Of a stretch of 8,076 nucleotides of DNA, positions 1 through 4,961 are shown one piece after another. Positions within the stretch are counted from its first letter, which is position 1; each line of letters opens with the position of its first letter. Source of the stretch: Veillonellaceae bacterium (GTDB lineage: Bacteria > Bacillota_C > Negativicutes > UBA1444); contig JAAZNU010000196.1 in the NCBI GenBank assembly GCA_012798135.1, positions 1 through 8,076 of the forward strand. Direction: 5' to 3'. A program made the translations under genes and the position numbers. The notes under the pieces were generated by a model. The model searched no databases and was not told the origin of the DNA. It saw nothing but the letters and a program-made list of their open reading frames with translations.

Positions 1-207
1 TACGAGAAGGGACCGATGATCCTCACCAGCAACCAGAGCTTCGGTTCCTGGGGCGACGTATTCGGCGACAGGATCATCGCCACCGCAATACTCGATCGCG
101 TTCTGCATCATTCGGTAACGATCAACATCAGGGGAAACTCATACCGGCTGAAGGAGAAGATGAAGGCCGGCCTCATCAGGGCCGACGAACCCGAGGTCAA
201 CAACTGA
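1..207 (+). CDS. istB: IS21-family helper ATPase IstB, C-terminal fragment (5' end beyond window)
   Basis: The open frame runs from the first base to a TGA at 205-207 and gives the last 68 residues of an IstB/DnaC-like AAA+ ATPase, the transposition helper that works with the IstA transposase in IS21 elements. Recognisable family features are the sensor-1 strand ILTSNQSFGSWGDVFGD, the sensor-2 helix ATAILDRVLHH with its arginine, and the closing NIRGNSYRLKEK. Full IstB proteins are about 250 residues, so roughly three quarters of the gene and all of istA must lie left of the window. The internal ATG at 16 is not a real start, because family similarity begins before it (YEKGPM). No disruption is visible, so the part seen could be functional. 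The reading is based on motif recognition, not on a search. Confidence 0.93.
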   Translation, partial: YEKGPMILTSNQSFGSWGDVFGDRIIATAILDRVLHHSVTINIRGNSYRLKEKMKAGLIRADEPEVNN

Positions 208-209
208 AG

Positions 210-257
210 TGGGGACTTTTCAGTTGCCACAACTGGGGAAAATTGTGTTGCCGTTGA
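210..257 (+). repeat. Two tandem 24-bp degenerate repeats at IS right end
   Basis: Units 210-233 and 234-257 both begin TGGGGA and share TT at unit positions 10-11 and GTTGCC at 14-19; 14 of 24 positions are identical. IS21-family ends are known to carry several such internal repeats, read as IstA binding sites. That role is inferred here from position, directly after istB and before the foreign coding remnant. Confidence 0.6.
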
Positions 258-422
258 TATACCGGCATCACCACCGATCCCGACCACAGGATGATGCAGC
301 ATGGAGCACACCTTCTCTATCTCGAACAGCACCAGACCGAAAAGAGTGCCGTCAGCCGCGAGAAGCAGATCAAGGGATGGCGCAGGAGCAAGAAGCTCGC
401 GCTTATCGGATCAGCTCGGTGA
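258..422 (+). pseudogene. Decayed GIY-YIG endonuclease-family gene (3' remnant)
   Basis: In the frame starting at 258, 54 codons run to a TGA at 420-422. They open with YTGITTDPDHRMMQHG, matching the YIG half of the GIY-YIG motif (YTG), the catalytic Arg (residue 11 of the remnant) and a following His. They close with SAVSREKQIKGWRRSKK, matching the conserved metal-binding Glu helix and the basic tail of small UvrC-like GIY-YIG proteins (usually 80-100 residues). The N-terminal strand with GIY is missing, and a TGA lies in frame immediately upstream at 255-257. About 15 residues between the His and LLYLE are also missing compared with the family, and the usual NPxWxDL tail is absent. The gene starts exactly where the IS21 right end stops, so the IS probably interrupted it; the 5' half may lie beyond the IS's left end. 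It is very unlikely to be functional. Confidence 0.8.
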
Positions 423-442
423 TCCAGCGCTTCCGGATCACC
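418..442. repeat. Perfect 8-bp inverted repeat (hairpin)
   Basis: GGTGATCC at 418-425 and GGATCACC at 435-442 are perfect reverse complements around a 9-nt loop. A competing 6-bp stem, GGATCA (408-413) with TGATCC (420-425), overlaps it. The hairpin sits at the end of the GIY-YIG remnant and is followed by GC-rich sequence holding the direct repeat GAGGCCG (twice within 465-481). It has no T-tract, so a classical intrinsic terminator is unlikely. It resembles a degraded REP-like intergenic palindrome, but that is inference. Confidence 0.5.
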
Positions 443-504
443 TGGGGTGAACCTGCCCTGAGCGAGGCCGCCTGAGGCCGAGTCGAACGGGACTCCTGCC
501 GGGC

Positions 505-618
505 GTACCACGTTATCTTACATGAACATACTGGATTTCAGGATTCGATGGGTTGCGGGCAACAGGCTCACGATCAACCTGTTATCTCAGACATCGGTTA
601 CGGACTACTTTAAGCGAG
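505..618. repeat. Dispersed ~114-bp repeat, copy A
   Basis: This is aligned without gaps to copy B at 4848-4961; by eye about 82 of 114 positions match (72%). The best blocks are GTACCACGTTATC at the left and CAACCTGTTATCTCA with GTTACGGAC at the right. Weaker similarity extends left to about 482. The copy lies 33 bp beyond the stop codon of the Asp-box propeller gene. All three minus-strand frames contain stops and substitutions are not biased to third positions, so it looks non-coding. It holds the inverted repeat GTTGC-GG-GCAAC (552-563) and an alternative stem AACAGG...CCTGTT (561-582). Together with the hairpin at 418-442 this accounts for the intergenic stretch 423-651; I see no gene there. 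Confidence 0.75.
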
Positions 619-651
619 GGCTGGATGCGGACTTGTCACGTGCGGGCCTGG

Positions 652-2112
652 CTAGTGGATGACCACGACCTTGGCGGTAGATGACCAGGCTCCAGACTGC
701 AGTCGAACCGTGTAGATACCAGCAGGGCTGCCACTGCTATCCCATATCAGATCCGTCCCTGAACCCATGGCCTCGAGAGAAGCCACAAGCCGGCCTGCCG
801 TGTCGATGATCTGGATCTTACCCTGCATCCCATCCGGGATCATAATATGGACCTGCCCCGAAGTCGGACTTGGGGCCACGGTGATCCAGCTCGCTGGCGC
901 GTCAGGATCTTCGGGAGATGACTCCTGCACGTCTCCTCGGGCGAAGAACACGCCTCCGGTGATCTGGTTGTTCCAGCACATGTAGACCGAGCCGTCCTGA
1001 CTGTTGCCGGACAACGCACATGTATTGGCCTCACCAGTACCGGGATTAGCCACCGCAGGTGTGCTGCTCCAGGTCGTCCCTCCGTCCAGGCTCATCGAAC
1101 AGAAAGCCAACGATGGCCATTCAAGACCCGTATGCTCGCACCAGGTCGCGAAGATCGGACCGCCAGGAGGACTCCATACCCCGCCATACCTCCGCCAATT
1201 ATCAGAGCCCGGATCAACACGAATGGGTTCTGGCATCCATGAAAGGCCACCATCTGACGATCTTTGGTAGTAGACATATGTATGGATCGCATCAGTCCAG
1301 AACTGACTCAGCCAAGTCAAGTGAATGATTGCCCCAACATGGACCATTCTGATGCTATACGACTCAATACCATGACCATCAGTAGGAATCGGCATGTTCG
1401 GCTGAAGCCAGGAGATTCCTCCATCTGTGCTGATAGAGCCATAGATTGTGCAGTTACCTCCTGATGGTCTGCCATCCTCCCAGGCTGCGATGAATGTAGA
1501 TCCTCCAATCCATGCGACCTCGGCAAAATACTGGGGTCCAGTGTCATCTCCCACGGCCTTGCCTATGTCCCAGTTCAACCCGCCATCTGCAGAGCAGGAG
1601 GAGTACATCCGCCCGTTGTCCTCCCAGTTGCGGTAGACACAAACAAGCCGTTCCCCATCTTCACTGCAGGCAATGGCAGGTGACGTGCATCGCGCGCCCT
1701 CGATGCTGACCCTTACATTGGGTTGGAGCCAGGTCGCTCCCCCGTCCACTGATCTGGAGTAGTAGGCTGCATATGGTTCCGGGCCTCTGTAGTCCTCCCA
1801 CACTGAATGGAACACCCCAGAAGTGTCTGAACACACTCTGACCTTAAAAGGACCGGCGTTTTCGGAATCGGTAACTTGCTGGGGGATGCCCCAGGAGTAC
1901 CCTCCATCGGCAGATGCGCTTGCCCACGCCATCTCGGGCTGTGAGCCCTCCCGCCCATCCCAGACAACGCAGATCCGGCTGCCTCCATCCGAGGCGATAT
2001 CCGTATTGCCGATCGTCGGATCTGAAAATGAATCCAGCCTGACAGGAGCTCCGAACCAGAGCGTTGGATCGGAGATCAGTGTCAGGGCAAGGGCAAGCAT
2101 TGAGCTACACAC
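652..2112 (-). CDS. Secreted Asp-box (BNR) beta-propeller protein with C-terminal sorting domain
   Basis: This 486-residue protein has a short hydrophobic N-terminus and six Asp boxes (S-x-D-x-G-x-x-W) starting at residues 67, 121, 174, 228, 285 and 341, a very regular 53-57 residue spacing of one per blade. A second blade motif, WxDxR-like (WDGREG, WEDYRG, WEDGRP), alternates with them; seven such Trp strands suggest six or seven blades. Residues ~408-486 form a FlgD/T9SS type A-like sorting domain (APSPTSGQV, IIDTAGRLV, PAGIYTVRL, KVVVIH), so surface export is inferred. The sialidase FRIP motif and a clear arginine triad are not seen, so binding or another hydrolase role is as likely as sialidase. 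Start: GTG at 2112 overlaps the protease gene by 8 bp; ATG at 2100 is the alternative. Neither has a clear RBS, which points to translational coupling with the upstream protease. GC is near 45-52% in much of the gene, lower than at the right of the window. Confidence 0.85.
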   Translation of the reverse strand: MCSSMLALALTLISDPTLWFGAPVRLDSFSDPTIGNTDIASDGGSRICVVWDGREGSQPEMAWASASADGGYSWGIPQQVTDSENAGPFKVRVCSDTSGVFHSVWEDYRGPEPYAAYYSRSVDGGATWLQPNVRVSIEGARCTSPAIACSEDGERLVCVYRNWEDNGRMYSSCSADGGLNWDIGKAVGDDTGPQYFAEVAWIGGSTFIAAWEDGRPSGGNCTIYGSISTDGGISWLQPNMPIPTDGHGIESYSIRMVHVGAIIHLTWLSQFWTDAIHTYVYYQRSSDGGLSWMPEPIRVDPGSDNWRRYGGVWSPPGGPIFATWCEHTGLEWPSLAFCSMSLDGGTTWSSTPAVANPGTGEANTCALSGNSQDGSVYMCWNNQITGGVFFARGDVQESSPEDPDAPASWITVAPSPTSGQVHIMIPDGMQGKIQIIDTAGRLVASLEAMGSGTDLIWDSSGSPAGIYTVRLQSGAWSSTAKVVVIH

Positions 2113-4408
2113 GCACAGCCACCGACCCCTGATATGGCAGATAGCCTTCCTTCGTTACCGTTACCGTCATGGTTCCCGGGGATGAGGGTTCGAGATAGAC
2201 ACTGAACTGACCGGAGGAATTCGTCTGTCCGCGCTCGTATATCAGGAAAGAGGAAGATCTTTCCAGGAGAAGACATACCCTCGCGCCCTGAAGGGGCTGA
2301 TCATCGTCATCGGTAACCCTAACCGTGAATTGGGCCGGGGCGTTGACCACGGATACATGGTGTACCGGCATGCCAAGTGGCTCAGTCAGCCACAAGGGGC
2401 ATGCAGGATCACCCAGCAAGTTGGCGTTCAGGAGATCCCACATGGGCTCTACTTCCTCATTGGGAGCGAATTCAATTGGAGGAGGTATGTCCCCCGGCGG
2501 AAAGGAGAGCCATTGATCTATATACATCAGCTTGGCTTGATTGAATGAGACTGCTTGTCCCCTGGTCCCTGCCGCAGACTGCTGGTTATACAGGGCGTCA
2601 AGAAACCAAGTATTCAACATATGGCTTGGGCTCGCGCCTACCACTGGGCTGTTCAATCCCTGATAGACATTGCCTACATATGATGGGCCTAGCGGAGCGT
2701 CAGATGACTGGCTGTCTGTTCCCAGCCAAGTCTCGCAGATACTGGTGTCTGAATCAGCAAACCAGAACTGGCCCGTGCCGCAGTTGAATGCCCAACCGGT
2801 GCAGAACTGTCCAGAACTCCCAGTCATTTCCCTGAGGTGATGTGGATGCACCATAGCAGTTCCAACGTTGCCTTCGCTATTAGCTCCAATGTAGTTATAG
2901 CCTCCATGACCACCGAAATTCACACGCCAAGCTCCACCGTCAGCATGCTCATACGTGCCATCTAACATTCCGACCACAACATCAGGGGATATCTCTTCGT
3001 ATGGGCCTTGCAGGCAGCCCTCTTCAGCTACCCAGAACCTATCGAACAAACCCGATACTGGGGAGACAACTTCGGCCAGGTGCTGCCATGTTTGAGGGAA
3101 TACAATAGGGGGGATCACAGTCGTGTCTACAACATCCACGTTTGCGCTAATGATCAGCAAGTCAATGGCCGGATTGCATCCTGATGGTAGTCTCTGTTGG
3201 TAATCGACTAGCTTCTGAGCGATTGTGTTCACTTCAAGCATTGAATGAACGGGAATTCGGCCAAGGAATATGTCAGGAGACAGATCCATTTCATCATTCA
3301 AGGCCGGATTGGTAGGATGATACTGGCCCCAGGGAGTCTCGTTGCCATTGGTCTGCCAGCTGAGGTCAGCATCCGGACATGTATAGTACCAATCATTCGC
3401 GAGGGTCAGCAGCCCTGATGAAGGAGGGAAGTAATCCGGGCATCCGCGTGCAGGTATGTCAGATCCAGGTTCATCCGGCGACTCCTCAGGATCCCTGCTA
3501 TCTGCACCCAACAGCACGTATTGGACACCTCTGTTCTCATGCTGCCATCTGATGCAGTTGCGGATCATCTCAGGCCAGTCACGACCTATGCCCCAGATAG
3601 TCCCTGCTCCGTCCTCCACATCCTCAAGTGTAAGGATTTCTGTGTACAGGCCCCTCTGAATATTCCAGTCGATCAGGGGTTGCCACGAACTTGCCCAGGC
3701 ATGTGGTGTCAGGATGAGACAGTCGACCGCGATCGGGGCGCTGCCTTCACCCCTGTCGTTCTCGGGCACGATGTCGGGGATGATCGAGAAGTCCTCGAGA
3801 TCGTCGGAGTTCAGCACGAGCGCTGAGAGCTGCTCGACCCGCCTGTCCCAGAAGTAGTCCGTCATCAGGACGGGATCGGGCGCAGGAATGCTGTCCTCGA
3901 TAACCTCCAGCGAGATGTCTATCTCTGTCCTGAGCGACAGCACACCTGTGTTCGGATTCCAGGTCAGCGGGAAGACGTCCACTCTCGCGAGGTAGGTTCC
4001 GTCGACCGCCCCGACATCGGCAGGCTGGCACACCGTGCTCGGCCAGGCGCTGTTCGAGTTGTAGATTGCGCTGTCCGGAGGAACAACCGGAAATGAATCG
4101 GTCTGACTGATGGGAAAGGGCGGCTGGGCTGGCCAGATCGAGAACGTGCCGTTGATCGAGCTGCTCTGCTCTACCGTTCCCCAGCAGTCACCCACCCTCG
4201 AGCCTGCAGGGATGACGAACACCGCGGGGAATCGCGGCAGCGATGGCGAGCCTTCCTTCAGGATAGGCTGACAGCCCCGGAGCGTGACGAGATCCTCTCC
4301 TCCGATCGAATCGAAGGCAAGCTCGTTCAGGGAGAATGTCAGCGTGTAGTGAAGAGTATCCGGAAGGGTGAGGGAGAGACAGGCAAGAAGCAGAGAAGCG
4401 CCACCCAT
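2105..4408 (-). CDS. Gingipain-type (peptidase family C25) secreted cysteine protease
   Basis: This 767-residue caspase-fold endopeptidase is expected at the cell surface or in the periplasm. Residues ~20-170 match the C25 propeptide style (EGSPSLPRFPAVFVIPAG). The catalytic part (~225-675) shows LILTPHAWASSWQPLIDWN, a YVLLGADSRDP strand, DIFLGRIPVHS, then His501 in NFGGHGG and Cys543 in AFNCGTGQF as the likely dyad, and NLLGDPACPLWL near its end. Residues ~682-767 form a carboxypeptidase-regulatory/Ig-like domain (QPLQGARVCLL, SSGQFSVYL, GYLPYQG). No sorting domain follows, unlike two neighbours. The start is secure: a TAG lies in frame at 4442-4444, there is no other start codon between, and GGAGGT lies 6 nt upstream of the ATG. 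The N-terminus is hydrophobic (SLLLACLSLTL) but has no basic residue. The gene overlaps the Asp-box propeller gene. GC falls from about 62% in the first ~230 codons to about 50% after. The C25 sortase PorU is a more distant alternative, but this protein is shorter than PorU. Confidence 0.9.
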   Translation of the reverse strand: MGGASLLLACLSLTLPDTLHYTLTFSLNELAFDSIGGEDLVTLRGCQPILKEGSPSLPRFPAVFVIPAGSRVGDCWGTVEQSSSINGTFSIWPAQPPFPISQTDSFPVVPPDSAIYNSNSAWPSTVCQPADVGAVDGTYLARVDVFPLTWNPNTGVLSLRTEIDISLEVIEDSIPAPDPVLMTDYFWDRRVEQLSALVLNSDDLEDFSIIPDIVPENDRGEGSAPIAVDCLILTPHAWASSWQPLIDWNIQRGLYTEILTLEDVEDGAGTIWGIGRDWPEMIRNCIRWQHENRGVQYVLLGADSRDPEESPDEPGSDIPARGCPDYFPPSSGLLTLANDWYYTCPDADLSWQTNGNETPWGQYHPTNPALNDEMDLSPDIFLGRIPVHSMLEVNTIAQKLVDYQQRLPSGCNPAIDLLIISANVDVVDTTVIPPIVFPQTWQHLAEVVSPVSGLFDRFWVAEEGCLQGPYEEISPDVVVGMLDGTYEHADGGAWRVNFGGHGGYNYIGANSEGNVGTAMVHPHHLREMTGSSGQFCTGWAFNCGTGQFWFADSDTSICETWLGTDSQSSDAPLGPSYVGNVYQGLNSPVVGASPSHMLNTWFLDALYNQQSAAGTRGQAVSFNQAKLMYIDQWLSFPPGDIPPPIEFAPNEEVEPMWDLLNANLLGDPACPLWLTEPLGMPVHHVSVVNAPAQFTVRVTDDDDQPLQGARVCLLLERSSSFLIYERGQTNSSGQFSVYLEPSSPGTMTVTVTKEGYLPYQGSVAVRV

Positions 4409-4414
4409 GGAAGC

Positions 4415-4420
4415 ACCTCC
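4415..4420 (-). promoter_or_regulatory. Ribosome binding site of the C25 protease gene
   Basis: GGAGGT on the minus strand sits 6 nt before the ATG at 4408-4406. It is the only start codon after the in-frame TAG at 4442-4444, so site and start confirm each other. Confidence 0.8.
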
Positions 4421-4443
4421 GCTGAAAACCTTAACTGGCTTCT

Positions 4444-4471
4444 ATTGTATCACATCCACAAGGGAAAGCAA
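4444..4471 (-). promoter_or_regulatory. Probable promoter of the C25 protease / Asp-box propeller pair
   Basis: On the minus strand, TACAAT (4449-4444; 5 of 6 to the sigma-70 consensus) is preceded by TG plus one base (extended -10). TTGCTT (4471-4466) lies 16 bp upstream as a weak -35. It falls in the 76-bp gap between the HTH gene and the protease gene, giving a leader of roughly 30 nt that contains the RBS. This suggests that protease and propeller form a two-gene unit separate from the upstream genes. It is inference from consensus only. Confidence 0.5.
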
Positions 4472-4484
4472 GAGATGGTCAGGG

Positions 4485-4889
4485 CTAGGTCCTCTTTGCT
4501 GACCGGCAGCATGTCTCTGGAGTTCCAGCCCTCATCCCCCTCAACTCCCTCTCCGTCACTACCCGGCAATCCCAGTGATCCCCCAAAACCGCTATCTCCT
4601 CGAGCTGCTCAGCAGGCAGCTTCAGGAGACATAGCCACTGTATCACTCTATCCAGGCTTATCCCGTGGCGGTCGGCCAGTTCCTGCCTGGTCAGGTGGTC
4701 GCTGATCAGTTCGACCGCAAGCTCGCGGGCGAAGATGACCGGGTTGCGGTAGGTGCGCTTCGGGGTTGGATGGGGCGGGAGGTCCGGTCTAGCTATCCTG
4801 ATGGTGAATAATCTGTCCGATCTGGTTCGACTGGACAAAAGGCCGGTGTACCACGTTATCCGACGTGAATATACGGGATTTCGGCTCAT
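4485..4889 (-). CDS. Small ParB/KorB-like helix-turn-helix protein, possibly a degraded fragment
   Basis: The frame codes for 134 residues. Residues ~47-119 look like a genuine DNA-binding module: TYRNPVIFARELAVEL, then the helix-turn-helix LTRQELADRHGISLDRVIQW running into LCLLKLPAEQLEEI, then DCRVVTERELRGM. This pattern (NPV-A...ELA...GIS..RV.Q.L.LLKLP) is typical of ParB/KorB-type HTH domains and of similar small HTH proteins. The first ~45 residues and the last ~15 (GTPETCCRSAKRT) are not recognised and may be non-native read-through. The ATG at 4889 has no RBS and lies inside dispersed repeat copy B, so the true start is uncertain; a TTG at codon 18 is another option. It is the only likely non-secreted product among the minus-strand genes. 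A regulator or a remnant of a mobile element are both possible. Confidence 0.6.
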   Translation of the reverse strand: MSRNPVYSRRITWYTGLLSSRTRSDRLFTIRIARPDLPPHPTPKRTYRNPVIFARELAVELISDHLTRQELADRHGISLDRVIQWLCLLKLPAEQLEEIAVLGDHWDCRVVTERELRGMRAGTPETCCRSAKRT

Positions 4890-4961
4890 GGCTTGATACG
4901 ATCAAGAGGCTTCATGTCAACCTGTTATCTCATACCTCAGTTACGGACCTCTTTCATCGAG
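4848..4961. repeat. Dispersed ~114-bp repeat, copy B
   Basis: This is the partner of copy A (505-618), about 72% identical by eye in an ungapped alignment, with weaker similarity out to about 4825. It covers the last 8 bases of the FG-GAP propeller gene including its stop codon, the 64-bp gap, and the first codons of the HTH frame. At the place where copy A has GTTGC-GG-GCAAC, copy B has CTTGAT-ACG-ATCAAG (4892-4906), and in both copies AGGCT follows at once. The minus-strand frames carry stops, so the shared part is non-coding. Possible roles are a 3'-UTR/terminator-like RNA element, a protein binding site, or a short non-autonomous mobile repeat. Confidence 0.75.
4892..4906. promoter_or_regulatory. 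Perfect inverted repeat upstream of the HTH gene (possible operator)
   Basis: CTTGAT-ACG-ATCAAG has 6-bp arms and a 3-bp centre and ends 2 bp before the ATG at 4889. On the minus strand it overlaps a possible -10 (TATCAA, 4898-4893) spaced 16 bp from TTGACA (4920-4915). Binding of the adjacent HTH protein to its own promoter is a reasonable but untested reading. If this promoter is real, transcription would start inside the annotated 5' codons, arguing for a later start. Confidence 0.35.

Larger units (their letters stand above)
1..257 (+). mobile_element. IS21-family insertion sequence, right end (partial)
   Basis: This region comprises the istB 3' end plus about 50 bp of non-coding right terminus. 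After the istB stop come two degenerate 24-bp direct repeats (210-257), in the place where IS21-family elements carry multiple transposase-binding repeats. The boundary is put near 257 because at 258 the sequence turns into a GIY-YIG coding remnant in a different frame. The left end, istA and any target-site duplication are outside the window, so the exact terminus cannot be fixed from this side alone. Confidence 0.7.

Noticed and set aside
209..475. 88-codon open frame on the + strand after istB
   Set aside because: It overlaps the GIY-YIG remnant in another frame. Its translation shows no family features, whereas the 258-422 frame matches GIY-YIG conserved residues.
505..570. Possible transposase start (YHVI...TGF) on the + strand shared by both repeat copies
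   Set aside because: YHVI resembles the start of REP-associated tyrosine transposases. However, both frames soon hit stops, no HUH motif follows, and differences between copies are mostly at first and second codon positions, which argues against coding.
619..651. Intrinsic terminator after the Asp-box propeller gene
   Set aside because: On the minus strand the 33 bp between the stop and repeat copy A have only a short CACGTG palindrome (637-642) and no stem plus T-run.
1823..2185. 120-codon + strand open frame across the protease/propeller junction
   Set aside because: It is antisense to two well-supported genes, with no RBS and no recognisable domain.
4350..4408. Lipobox-like LLLAC in the protease N-terminus
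   Set aside because: Position -2 is Leu rather than the usual small residue, and no basic residue precedes the hydrophobic stretch. A lipoprotein call is not supported.
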